NCBI GenBank assembly: GCA_949152475.1
Contig: OX424564.1
Coordinates: 23,062,165-23,126,164 of the forward strand
Reading direction: 5' to 3'
DNA from: Terebella lapidaria
Lineage: Eukaryota; Annelida; Polychaeta; Terebellida; Terebellidae
Length of the DNA stretch: 64,000 nucleotides
Both the position numbers and the translations under genes were made by a program. This document shows, piece by piece, positions 11,499 through 23,500 of this stretch (position 1 is the first letter of the stretch; each line of letters begins with the position of its first letter). The notes below the pieces were generated by a model, which was given only the letters and a program-made list of their open reading frames with translations, searched no databases and was not told where the DNA came from.

Positions 11499-13048
11499 AA
11501 AATTAGCCCAAAGGCTCAGATAGGTTACCGGACAATTTTGGTTTGGCCATGGCAGCATTGGCAGGTAACAGACCTTGAGATTTACCAATCAAGGTTCGCA
11601 GTGTAAACATATGACCTTGGGATTTACCAATCAAGGTCATCCGTATGAACTTCGATGTAACCATTACATGTATGTGTGCGGCATTTGATATTCTATATGT
11701 TGGGTGGAATCGTTTAGGCCGCTCAGGTCAATTTACACATTCCAAGTCAGACATTTGGCACTCAAGGTCATCTGACGTCAAGTTCAAGGTCATCATTAGT
11801 TGTGCCATATATGTCTTCCTATATGTTCATAATGCAAACATGAGCTCTATCTGCAAGCATTTCATCTACAAAGGCAAATCTGGGCATTTTTTGACCCCAA
11901 AATGGCTGTTTTGACCTTTCAAGGTCATCCAAGGTCAAATTCAAGGTCACCACACAAGTCGCCATATATGACTTCCCATTTGAAAGTGCCAATTTCTAAG
12001 CTCTATCTTCAAGCGTTCTATGAGTGCAGTCGTGACAGCTCCCATTATGAAGGAAAAAAGTGCCGAAAATTTTCCAAGTCCAAAATTTTTTTCAAAGGGT
12101 GAAAATTTTTTTTTGCCTAGAAATGGCCCAAAATGGATAGTAATGAGATTTGGGGCGAAAATTTATTTTTTCGCCGACTCGTCAAAAATTCAAAATGGCC
12201 GCCACACTGAGATCGGCGATTCAAGGGCAACAAAACTTATACACGTCACAGAGGTATATAAGAGGAATCTTTTTAAGCAAAAATCTCAAAACTGATCAGA
12301 GAGTTTTTGAGAAAATACAGACCAGGTGCAAATTTGAGCATTTTTCGACTCAAAAATGGCTGTTTTGACCTTTCAAGGTCATCCAAGGTCAAATTCAAGG
12401 TCACCACACAAGTCGCCATATATGACTTCCCATTTGGAAGTGCCAATTTCTAAGCTCTATCTTCAAGCGTTCTATGAGTACAGTCCGGACAGCTCCCATT
12501 ATGAAGGGAAAAAGTGCCGAAAATTTTCTAAGTCCAAAATTTTTTTCAAAGGGTGAACATTTTTTTTTGCTCTAGAAATGGCCCAAAATGGATAGTAATG
12601 CGATCTGGGGCGAAAAAAATTTTTTTCGCCGACCCGCCAAAAATTCAAAATGGCCGCCACACGGAAACCGGCAGATTTAGGGCAACCAAACTTATACATA
12701 TCACAGAGGTATATGAGGGGAATCTTTTGAAACCAAAAACTCAAAACTGATCAGACAGTTTTTGAGAAAATGGCCGTCAAAGTCCAAAATTGAGCGTTTT
12801 TCGACAAAAACGTCCGCCATTTTGAAAAAAAAGCGAAAATCAAAAAACAAAATAATACCTCCTTCTCAAAATATTTTTAGGCATTTTTGTGCAAAATTTC
12901 AGAAAGATTCGATCGTTAACTTTAAAGATAAAAATGTTAACGCCGGACGGACGGACGGACGGACGGACGGCTAGACGGACGGACGGACGGACGACGGACG
13001 CAACGCCATGCCAATAGGTTATCGGACCAAAGGTCCGGTAACCTAAAA
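11499..13048. mobile_element. AGGTCA-rich repeat, copy 1, with an internal duplication
   Basis: The copy begins at AAATTAGCCCAAAGGCT and carries the 12-bp inverted pair AGGTTACCGGAC (11522-11533) and GTCCGGTAACCT (13033-13044). Inside, a ~455-bp unit is present twice (from about 11900 and 12356). Each unit has an apparent 66-residue frame starting MAVLTFQGHPRSNSR and several AAGGTCA words. Near the right end is a GGAC minisatellite. The 66-residue frame is the same in all three units of both copies, which is expected of a young repeat and is no proof of coding. The element has no recognisable transposase. Confidence 0.8.
12944..13000. repeat. GGAC tandem repeat
   Basis: A run of GGAC units with one interruption (GCTAGAC) lies near the right end of repeat copy 1. 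The same array is at 16373-16415 in copy 2, so it belongs to the element. Confidence 0.9.
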
Positions 13049-13329
13049 ATTTAATTGTAATTTTTCTGATTATTGTTAAACTTACCTCTGAAATACTACA
13101 TGCTCGTACTTGTACCGAGCTAGACCATTGGACTACCAAGAAAAAAAGGATGCCATTATGAGTGGCATACTGTGATCCTGAGGAGGCTGCAGCAGAGCTG
13201 CTGTAGAAGCCTTATGCGGCCTTCCCTGCACCACTGCCTTTGGCAGTCACCCTAGTGAGGGCCTGATCACGAAAATTCTGCAAAAAGGCCATAACATCCT
13301 CATGAGAAACATCACTGAAAGTGAAGTTG

Positions 13330-14448
13330 ACAGTGGCCAAGCCCGCAACTCAGCTTCAAACTACCGACTTCAGCTCCAGAGTGCGCAGCTCTGCCTCCCT
13401 GGCCGTCAGGTCCAGGTGAGCGCTTATATAGGTTGAGTTATGCTCAGCCCTCTTGAGAACACTGGACAGAATTTCAGCGCTGCCAAGAAAGAATAATGCT
13501 CCCCATCAGGCAGTGCACTCTCGTCCACGAACTCCTGTATCAAAGTGGTCAGGTGATCCGCGAGTGACAGCTGACCCATCAACTCATGGAGTGCCATGTC
13601 TGAAAGCGAGCCTTCTTGATGTAGGCAGACCACACAACCCCCTGCTTGCGAGACACCAAGCGAAGATGGGGGTCTTCGACCTGAGCAACTGACTGGTCCC
13701 CACTATTGCCGGCCGATTGATAGGTTTCGACAGCAGTGGCTGAAACTTTTACAAACAGGAAAGCCTCAGTGCGAGAGACTCCCCGCATCGAAGTGTCCCA
13801 TTTGTTGATTCACTGCACTGCAGCTAATAACGGCCGGGCTACAGGCAGAGAGATATGCTGGGGTTGAAGAGCCGCAGCAAACCTACCCTTGCCCTGGGGA
13901 GGCTTTGGAGCTTCAATCTGACGACTCATCCTAGTCGCGATCGGCTGCATCGCCAACTGAAAGTTAGAACTCTTGGCTGATCGAGGTCAGGCTCCTGGTC
14001 TGAATCCAAGTCCCGATCATGACTTATCCATTCTAGGAATGCGACAAGCACCCAAGGAACCCGCCTGACTACCAGGTGCGGCCGCCCACCGACTTACACG
14101 AACCACATCAGGATTACGGTCTGAGGCCGGCAAGTCGACCACAGACCACCGATCGAGAAGACGACTATCAGCACCATGACCACGACTAGAACATTCGTCA
14201 GGTTAGTGATCAGCTCCGAACATGGCAATCTAGGAGCCTGGGAACTGGTCCCCTGACTCGGACCAACTAGCACGCGAGTCCTGCAACGACAAAGAACTTT
14301 CTTCTGGGCCAAAGCCCTTGAAAGACACCCTGCCGTCAAAGAGAGATGACTTTGGGAGACGGGCTAGCTGAGACTTAGGAGCAAGCCCCTTGGGCCAAAA
14401 AAAAAATGTTTTGTTTGCGTCCCAGTGATGCTCCGAAATCGGTGCCAT
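13330..14448 (-). pseudogene. Decayed gag-like coding remnant
   Basis: Minus-strand frames join only with frameshifts and stops. Recognisable stretches include LARLPKSSLF, SNFQLAMQPIATRMSRQIEA, GGVVWSAYIKKA-like text, LSLADHLTTLIQEFVDESAL, and LKRAEHNSTYISAHLDLTAR followed by EAELRTLELKS. The GC content is higher than in the flanks. The style (charged, helical, no enzyme motif) resembles the gag-like first frame of DIRS-type elements, but I cannot confirm the family. It lies inside the composite inverted-repeat element. Confidence 0.45.
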
Positions 14449-14799
14449 GGCGGTGAGGTTTTTTTAATTTTTTTATTTGAGTACTGGTTTATGTATTTTT
14501 TTTTAATGAAAAGTGTGCTTGTACCATATTTTTTTCTGCAACAGTAAAAATATAGATTTATTCAAAGTCTATTGGACCTACGATGGCTGATTTAGGACAC
14601 CCCGAAAAAAAAATTTGCCGTCATTTCGAGAAAATTGTTCACGACAGCAAAAAAATATTGCTTTTTATCTCATTTCGAGTTAAATTTCTCGTCCTTTCAA
14701 GATAACTAGACGTCAAGGCCTAAAAATGCCTTGGAGGCATTTCGGTGTGATGATTAATTTATAATATCTACTAGACATCGACGAAAACAAAAAATGCTG

Positions 14800-15013
14800 A
14801 CTCGGCAAAAAAATTTCGGGTCAAGGTCAAAGTTCATTCATAATACATTTAAGACCTGTTTGCCTGGGGTGACGAGTCCGAAAATAATGTTCGTTTCGCT
14901 CTACGACGCACCGTTACGCACCGTTTCCGACTTGGCAAAAAATTTTGGGTCAAGGTCAAAGTTCATCCATAATACCCATTAGACATGTTTGTCCAGGGCG
15001 ACGAGTCCGAAAT
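14800..15013. repeat. Tandem duplication, two ~85-bp units
   Basis: The segment GGGTCAAGGTCAAAGTTCAT, then AATAC, then GACGAGTCCGAAA, occurs at about 14800-14884 and again at 14930-15013 in the same orientation. It lies in the repeat-filled middle of the composite element, next to a degenerate run of ATCTCGTTATTT-like words at 15030-15130. Confidence 0.75.
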
Positions 15014-15356
15014 GCTGCCGAAATGCCTTAATTATGTCGTTATTTTGAGATTGTTGAGTCATCTCGTTAATTTGAGATAGTATCTCATTATTTCAAGATA
15101 ATTATGTCGTTACATTGAGATAGTATAGTTATATAGGACAGTATTAATATAACGACCAACAATTATCTTAAAAACAAATCTGTAAAGTATTAGGTCGCTA
15201 AATGATTGGTTTGTAGCTTTCACAGTTACTGAGTAAACGCCTGGTTGGTTCCTGCAAGATTGCGATCCTCGACAGTCACTAATGCAGCCACTTTGGGGAC
15301 GCTCATTGACTTGCACAGAATTGGAATGTGGCCGCTGCTTGTACAATACCATGATG

Positions 15357-16466
15357 AAAAATTAGCCCAAAGGCTAAGATAGGTTACCGGACAATTTTGG
15401 TTTGGCCATGGCAGCATTGGCAGGTAACAGACCTTGAGATTTACCAATCAAGGTTCGCAGTGTAAACATATGACCTTGAGATTTACCAATCAAGGTCATC
15501 CGTATGAACTTCGATGTCACCATTACATGTATGTGTGCGGCATTTGATATTCCATTTTATGTTCATAATACAAAGATATGTCTGGGTGGAATCGTTTAGG
15601 CCGCTCAGGTCAATTTACACATTCCGAGTCAGACATTTGGCACTCAAGGTCACCTGACGTCAAGTTCAAGGTTATCATTAGTTGTGCCATATATGTCTTG
15701 CTATATGTTCATAATGCAAACATGAGCTCTATCTGCAAGCATTTCATCTATAGAGGCAAATCTGGGCATTTTTTGACCCCAAAATGGCTGTTTTGACCTT
15801 TCAAGGTCATCGAAGGTCAAATTCAATGTCACCACACAAGTCGCCTTATATGACTTCCCATTTGAAAGTGCCAATTTCTAAGCTCTATCTTCAAGCATTC
15901 TATGAGTACAGTCCTGACAGCTCCCATTATGAAGGAAAAAAGTGCCGAAAATTTTCTAAGTCCAAAATTTTTTTCAAAGGGTGAAAATTTTTTTTTGCCT
16001 AGAAATGGCCCAAAATGGATAGTAATGCGATTTGGGGCGAAAAAATTTTTTTTCGCCGACTCGTCAAAAATTCAAAATGGCCGCCACACGGAGATCGGCG
16101 AATTTAGGGCAACCAAACTTATACATATCACAGAGGTATATAGGAGGAATCTTTTTAAACAAAAATCTCAAAACTGATCAGACAGTTTTTGAGAAAATGG
16201 CCGTCAAAGTCCAAAATTGAGCATTTTTCGACAAAAATGGCCGCCATTTTGAAAAAAATGTGAAAATCAAAAAACAAAAAAATACCTCCTTCTCAAAATA
16301 TTTTTAGGCATTTTTGTGCAAAGTTTCAGAAAGATTCGATTGTTAACTTTAAAGATAAAAATGTTAACACCGAACGGACGGACGGACGGACGGACGGCTA
16401 GACGGACGGACGACGGATGCAACGCCATGCCAATAGGTTATCGGACCTAAGGTCCGGTAACCTAAA
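15357..16466. mobile_element. AGGTCA-rich repeat, copy 2
   Basis: Same element as at 11499-13048 and same orientation. The inverted pair is AGGTTACCGGAC (15381-15392) and GTCCGGTAACCT (16452-16463). It has one internal unit rather than two, hence 1.1 kb instead of 1.55 kb, and the same GGAC array near its right end. It lies within the composite inverted-repeat element and separates the two gag-like blocks. Confidence 0.85.
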
Positions 16467-16529
16467 AAAAAATCTGACGAGGGAGGTTTGGGACGACGGG
16501 CGCGGGAACGCAAACCAAAACATGTATTT

Positions 16530-16963
16530 TTTTCAGCCTTAAGCTTCTTGGGAGCCAGGGAACAAAACCCTGGGAGGGTATGGAGGGCTGCTCCAGTGTA
16601 GCTTCCAGTGAAGTCACAGAATCGGAGAGATCCTCTGGAGCCAACTTCCTCTTACGAGAAGCCTTCTTAGGCTTGGCGGACTTCTGTAAGAGAGGCTCAG
16701 AGGATCCCGCAGACTCCCACCCCCAGGAGGCCAGAAACCAAGGGACCCTGGGGAGGAGGGACCAGACACAAACCCTTAAGAACTGACAGGATACTGGAGG
16801 TAAGTACCTCCTGAGACAGCCCTGGGGCAGATCTGCTCTGATGCGCCTCTGCCTTAAAGTCCTTGGGACCGTGCTCCAAACAATTGAAGCACAGTACGTG
16901 CTTCTTCCCTATACGGAGGGTGTTCAGGTTACACTGCAGACAGACCCATTCACGAAACAACAT
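16530..16963 (-). pseudogene. Gag-like N-terminal fragment with a CX2C-X13-CX2C motif
   Basis: From ATG 16963 the minus strand reads a short zinc-binding-like segment, CLQC...LCFNC (CX2C, 13 residues, CX2C). Next comes a charged stretch, and after a frame change a basic segment AKPKKASRKRKLAPEDLSDS. A GTACTT donor and a CCTCCCCAG acceptor could remove the frame change, so an intron is possible. The frame ends where repeat copy 2 begins. It is probably the 5' part of the same element whose remains lie at 13330-14448. Confidence 0.45.
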
Positions 16964-17540
16964 GGAACTGAACCAAAACTAATGGTTGATACTAAGAAAT
17001 AGTTATTTGTGCTAGCCATGGAAGATCGTGGAGAATCTTGATCAGAAACTGTCTCCCACCAATGAAGTTGAAACAGTAAAACACACCAAGTGGGCAATAA
17101 TTGGTGAGATCTAGATCACGGAATCTGAAGTTACTTAAATCAACCAAAATCCAATACTTATCCAATTATTGCCTTCCTATTCTGAAAGCATTAGCCAAGA
17201 GGTGAAAAGATGCCACTGGGATCGCTTAATACATGCCAATATACCGGTAATACAAAATCCTCAGACAAGTTCAGAACTCTACAGGTTTGCAACCAACAAG
17301 ATGGCTCCCGAAAAGAAAACATGTAGAAGAGTTTTGGCGGGAGTTTGAGCGGCTGGCCACAGTATGGCACTCATAATGGCACACTTTTTTTTCGTGGTAG
17401 TCTGATGGTGTAGCTCGGTGCAAGTACGAGCATGTAGCATTTATTTTATTTCCGATGATCACAACTTGCCGGTAATAGCATCCACCGAAAAAGATCAATA
17501 GTTAAATACATGGTTGGCTAACAATGACGATTCTGTGAAA

Positions 17541-20500
17541 TTATGAGTAGAATACATGTAGTGTACCCATGTACATGTTGTGCTTCTGACCAGCTGAGTC
17601 GTCTTCCGACAATGACAGATCCTCCGATGAAGAAGATACTGCCTCATCTGAGTCCTCATCTTGCGATTCTCCCTCCTCTTCAGAAGTCCAGTCCGCCGCA
17701 GGCCAGTTCTCACGCTTGGGTGCCTTACGCTTCTTTTGTCGTTCGGGCGTCTTGTTACTTTCTTTTTCTTCAATGGAAGTTTGTTCTTTGATTATGACAA
17801 TCGGTGATGCCAGTTGTTAAAATTTCACATCATGTCACTCATAGTATACATACCAATCTGACCAGGACTAGGCCGTTTCGTTGAATCTGGGAATCTGTAC
17901 TTTTTCTCACCCATCTAAAAACAAAACAAAATTTTTTTTTTTTCGTGTTCCTTCTTTATGAAAACTCAACTTTATGAGAGCTGGCAATATACATTTTCCT
18001 TTTCACACCTTTTCCAGCATGTTTTTGTGCACTGTGTAATAAGTGATGGCAGAAGAAAATCCCTTGTTGGTCGACCTTTTTCCTCTCCATTTGCCGAACA
18101 AATCAGATGCCCTGTCACTGTTCCTCAACAGGAAGGTGCCGTCATTATCGACCCAGCAGATCACTTCCCTGTGTCGTCCTTCTCGAAGTACCTCCCAGAA
18201 GAAATTGATAACAGTGCAAGGTTCTGCAAGATAAGGCAGTCATATTATGCAAAAATCGTATCGAATTCGACAGTATGAAGACTGATAGAGTAAACCATAC
18301 AGTTCTCACAAACTATCTTGAAGACAAGCAGAGAACATGTAGTATATCAGCAGTTTAATCATGTATGACTTTTCTTCACAGTGAACAAAAGCTATACACA
18401 AATTGGCAAATTTGCTTAATACTTGCCTTGAATGGATGGATCTTTTCCTGAAACGAAATGTGAAAGTCACTTTGAGGTTCACTATTATATACACTTTCAG
18501 GTGAATTACACGCAATAAATTGAAGCATAATACTAGAACATACAACGGTCCCTGTGAGTAGAGAGGACCAGATTTTGTAATGCCATCAGTTAAATATTTT
18601 ATAAGTTTTCATTTCAATTTATGTTAATGAAGCCTTGAAATTAAATTCTCAGTGGGACAGAGCTTTCCCGCAATAGGTAAAGTAGGAGTGCTTCACTATA
18701 AAATGCTCATTATTATTATATTATTACTATTTCTTGAATAACCGGTCACAACGCAGTATATATAGTAATTGACTGGCATTCACATCACAAGCATAGTATA
18801 TATCTATATTAGGACATTTGTCAAAATGATTTCACTGAACTACAGCTTAAAACGTCCCCGATAAGTTTAGACGTTCTACAAGCAAGTCAAAGGAATCTGG
18901 GGGTAGCTTTGAGTGATTAAAGCAACCCTTAGTTGCCGAACATCTTTTTGTAATTCAGCACGTTTAATAAACTGATTTAAGCATTTGAAGTGTTGTGAAA
19001 GTGATTTATTGTTCGCTAAGAAGGAAATAAAGGTGAACAGTCCGAAATTGTACAGCCATTATTGCAAAGATGAACAGTCTTTGGGGATTTAATTGGAGAC
19101 AAGAAATCTTTATCCAGCATATATAATACACAATGTATCCGGATTCCCTACCAGTTTTCTGGCAAGCTCCAGTCGATCTTGTTCTGGTTTTATCAGTGAA
19201 TTTGTACATGTGAGTAAGCCGCTTGACCTGAAGAAACGAGATCATGATACTGGCTACTACTAGATGCTTTCCGGTCGCAGATGACCACACAGGTGTATCT
19301 CCCTGATGCTTGAACATCCAGAACAAAATTGATTCACAGACTGAGAAATTATTATTAAAGTATCAACACTTTTCACCATTCAACCATTCATGCTGTCAAA
19401 AACACCTTAAGTAATAATCAACACAATATAAGTACATGTACAAGCCTAATGTAGATGCTAATTTTTTTCTTAATTAAAATTTTTTGCACACCCTTATCAA
19501 TTTGTTTGGAATGTGATTCCTTAGCAAATTGCCCATCTGTGGTCGATAGCCAGGCCTCTCCTTTTTCTCGCCATACAACATCATCAAACTCAGTCCATTC
19601 GATTTCGGAATGTTGAAGGTGTCGTCATTAACCCAATGAATTAAGCTGGTGTGGCATCCTTCTTTCAGCAGTACCCACAAGAAGTCCACAATTCCTATGC
19701 CTGTGAATGTAAAATTTGAGCAACTCCCGATGTATCGTTTCTACAACAGTATGTTGTTATTTAGCACTCTGAGCACAGTCAAGCCCAATACCGTCAGATA
19801 CATACACTAACAATAATATGAAATGAATATATGTTTCTGATAAACTTTAATGAATGGAGAGATTTATATAGAGCCAGCCTACATTCTAACTGAGCTAACC
19901 AGGCAACCTATACCAACTTTGAGCAGGGCATCAATACACGACCAGGTACAGGTTCAAATTTCTGGTACTATTGCTACATACTTGATGAATATTTATCCAC
20001 TGGGCAGCTACCACCTGCATGAAGTGTACACGTGGGCAGTTGGGGAGTGGCTTTTTTCTTCCGGGGTCGGTGCTGAATGGTCACAGTGCCATGCGGGGGC
20101 CACAAGCTCTTGTCCAAAAACCTCCACATGTAATTGGGTTTCTGAAGAAACAAAAACATATCTAATTTGTACAGTGCACATTATTTAATACACTCCATGG
20201 GTAGCAAAAACACATTTATACTTTAGCACAGTATCACAAGATTAGTATCAACACAATCAATTGACATCTTCTGGAAGGCTTTAAAATACATTGGAATGTT
20301 TTGATATTGAAGGATTCAACTTACACTGACAATAGTGATGCCATATTTGGGGAATAAATGATGTGGTTGGAACCTCTCCCCCGATAACTTGAACAAACCC
20401 TCCATATCTTTGATTTGGAATCTCCCACCGGCAGTGACCCACTCCAAGTAGTCCTTGTGCTTACCACCCTGGAGCAAACCGTACAGATACTCTGCAGGCT

Positions 20501-23500
20501 TGGTATTGCCGTCATCCAGTCCTGGAATTGTGTAATAATTGTATTAATTGTATTGTGTAATGTTAATTCCCCTCATAGTAGTAGTAGTAGTGTTTATTGA
20601 CATATATAATACACCACCACAATCGCTCTCTGCAATCCACCAAATCATATCAAATGATTCAGTTTGTGACTCTGCATTTAGTATTCTGTTTTCAACTGCT
20701 TCCTTTCAATCCAATTTCAACAAGGATAGACACATAACTACCATACATACTTCTACCCGTTTTCTTACCCTCTACTTCATTTGCTCCTTTGCATAATCTA
20801 CTCCTTGCATTTGAACCTTCTGTTGAGATTTCTTGATGGACATCATCGTTTTCAGTTTCACGTCTCCTCACAGATAAAAGGGACTCTGAACTTGGACTCG
20901 CTGGCGGGGGATCATGTTGGGCATCTGTCTGCCCTGTGTGTTCCTTCTTGAACTCCAAAGGTACTAGTCTGATAGCTCTCAATTCCCTGGTGTTGTTGGC
21001 ACCTGTATCATTTTGATCACGAACTTTAGTAGTGATAATTTGTCTCTTCACTTTTGATGCAGAAATTGGGCTTATCGGATTCCTTTGGTTTTCCGCTGAC
21101 ACCCCATGTGATTCATCAGACCAATACTCTGTTTCGCTGGCCGTCAGAGTTGTATCCAGTGAAGAATTCCGTCCAGATGACGTCACCATGTCACCACTGC
21201 AGTTCAGATCAACAATTTCTCCATCACTTTCGATGTCCTCCCCTGCAATGATCTGACATTCACCATTGACTGACGCTGCTGGATTTACAGTGTCTTTGCT
21301 GCCTGTGTCAGGCAGTATAACAAGGCTCTCACTCTCCTGGCCACTGCTTGATATGCATGCATCCTGTGTGGGACTTGACGAGATCATGATGCACTTCTCA
21401 AGAGTTGAAGCTTCTCGATCATCTGACGAGAGTAAACCATAGAAATGCTTGGCATAAATACCGGTACTGCGATATATGTGGTGCAAAATGGTGGTGCATG
21501 GAACTCAAATACATGTACTGTGAAACTGGTTGTTTGGGAGCATTTAGAAATCATGTTGATGTCATCGATAACGAGAAATAAATAAATTCTTTCGAATAAA
21601 TAAACGTGGGGCATACCATTTTGACCATTTTTTTCCTGTGGTGGAAAACCGTCTTCATCAACAACCTTGGAGCGCCCAACAGAATCTTGGTGCAACTCGA
21701 AGTCTTCAGAAACGCACGTTTCAATCACACTTAACATGGGGAGAAAAACATATTCAGTTGAATAATTGTAGTAATTTGTATACAATGTAAGTATTTATGT
21801 ATGTAAATATATATAAGCTCTATACTTGGATCTATAAATGTGTTAAAGCATTAAACATGTCAAATCAAATGTTATGACTACAACCAGCCCTTTGAGAACT
21901 TTTGCTCATTTGAACAGGCGGTTCATGGTTAAATTCAGGAACTGTATCCATCACACGCAGGTGTAAACAAAGCATGAAAATCTAAAACGGACTGACAATT
22001 CCACGCACACCACCATATATCACTAATTATATTCTCATAACTACACTATATATACAGATACAAACTGGAAAATCTCATCGATGTGGACTTTCAAAGGCAA
22101 TTTGGACATTTGTTTACATTCGGGTTTGATGGATACACTCTATTTGTTCATATACATGTACCAAACTGGTATAAAATGTGTGTTAAAACAGATGGAAAAA
22201 CAACTTGGACGGACTGCAATCGTCAAAATCAATGTGCACGTGGTTTGTTATCTTGTATTAGAAAGAGTTGCACTGAAATTTAGTTTTGAAAAAAATATTG
22301 CATACATTCGAAGGCAGTTGCTTTAATATCAGTTCATGTATATCCTCAATCAACACTTTCACATGGGAACTACTTCACCTACATTTTACATAATTGAAGT
22401 TTATATATCCAATTATTCATCACCATTCTATCAATTTTCAAATATCAATGTCTGTCTGAACATACTTGTTTTCCGTTTTTCCAGTGCCAGGCCAAACACG
22501 AATCACAGCAAATGGTAAAATCTTTGATACATCGTATTCATCTTCCCCGTCATCAGTGTTCCCTTGCTCCCCGAACTCTGGCACAAAGCCTGTGCTGGTG
22601 CTCAGCGCGGGGTTCTGTGGGTCTGTGGACTCCCTACTCAACCGAGGCTGCTTGCCGGTCATCTTATACATGCGCCCGTTCCATCTGTTCATCGATTCGC
22701 CAGAGGAGATTTCCTCTGGAGTCTTGCGCTTGTGAGTGGACGGTGATCTGATGCCGGTGAAAGGTTTGGTATACACGTTGGACTTGTTCGGATGATGGCA
22801 GGGCTGTGACTCGAACCAGTCCGTGGCATCTGTGCTAAGGCCGCTTGCATGTTGGAACATACAAAAACTTTTCAAAGACTTGCCTTATTTCATACAACAG
22901 ACTTTGATATGGATAAACATGCTTTTCCATTTATAAAATATACTGACTCTGAATCAAAACATGAGAACAGATTTCTTTGTCAGGCAATAACAGATTTTTA
23001 TGTTATTTCTTGGAAATCCCAATCAGATGCCCTATAATTATTATTGTATTGGTCCAACTGAAAGCACAGTCATGCTCTAATAGAAGAGTGCCCCTCTTCA
23101 CTTCATAACTGACCATAATTACTTTAAAAGCATATATTGTTTTGACCATCCTATCTAGGCTAATTTCACTAAATTAACACATAATAAACACTGCATAGGC
23201 ATCATATCAATGATTTTCCAAAAAAAAGTGTCTCTTATTATGATGAAACTCTTGCATAAGAGGGACGCTCTCCTTGTAGGACCAATGCGAGATCCATTTA
23301 TCAAGATCTTTGATTAGTATATCTGTCCGAATGGCTTGCACCTGACACAAATAGTTTCACAGCTCCCATGCAGGGAACATAATGATGGATGGATGTTGCC
23401 ACATTCCACGAATGCAATCACACTCACGTGCTTGTAGACACGATGTTGTACCCCTCGCGATGTCTGATTCCCGAGCTTTTGGGAGGCCTCAGCGCTTGGA

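Larger units (their letters stand above)
13091..17443. mobile_element. 4.35-kb composite element with ~85-bp inverted terminal repeats and gag-like remnants
   Basis: The left end (13091-13174, containing CTACATGCTCGTACTTG and GCCATTATGAGTGGCATACT) is inverted at 17358-17443 with roughly 85% identity by eye. Between them are two blocks of decayed gag-like coding sequence on the minus strand. They are separated by other repeats, including a full copy of the AGGTCA-rich repeat. Inverted ends around a gag-like frame would fit a DIRS-type retroelement or a non-autonomous relative. No tyrosine recombinase or reverse transcriptase is visible. It sits just beyond the last assigned exon of the triple-ETS gene. 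Confidence 0.6.

Noticed and set aside
11902..12556. Recurring 66-residue frame starting MAVLTFQGHPRSNSR
   Set aside because: It occurs only inside copies of the AGGTCA-rich repeat, has no known motif, and ends in low-complexity Lys/Phe text. Its repetition follows from repeat amplification.
17358..17443. Possible extra 3' exon of the ETS-like gene just beyond 17541
   Set aside because: The sequence is the inverted terminal repeat shared with 13091-13174, so it belongs to the mobile element.
22466..22843. Plus-strand frames opposite exon 6 of the ETS-like gene
   Set aside because: The minus-strand reading joins in phase on both sides; the plus-strand frames have no splice context.
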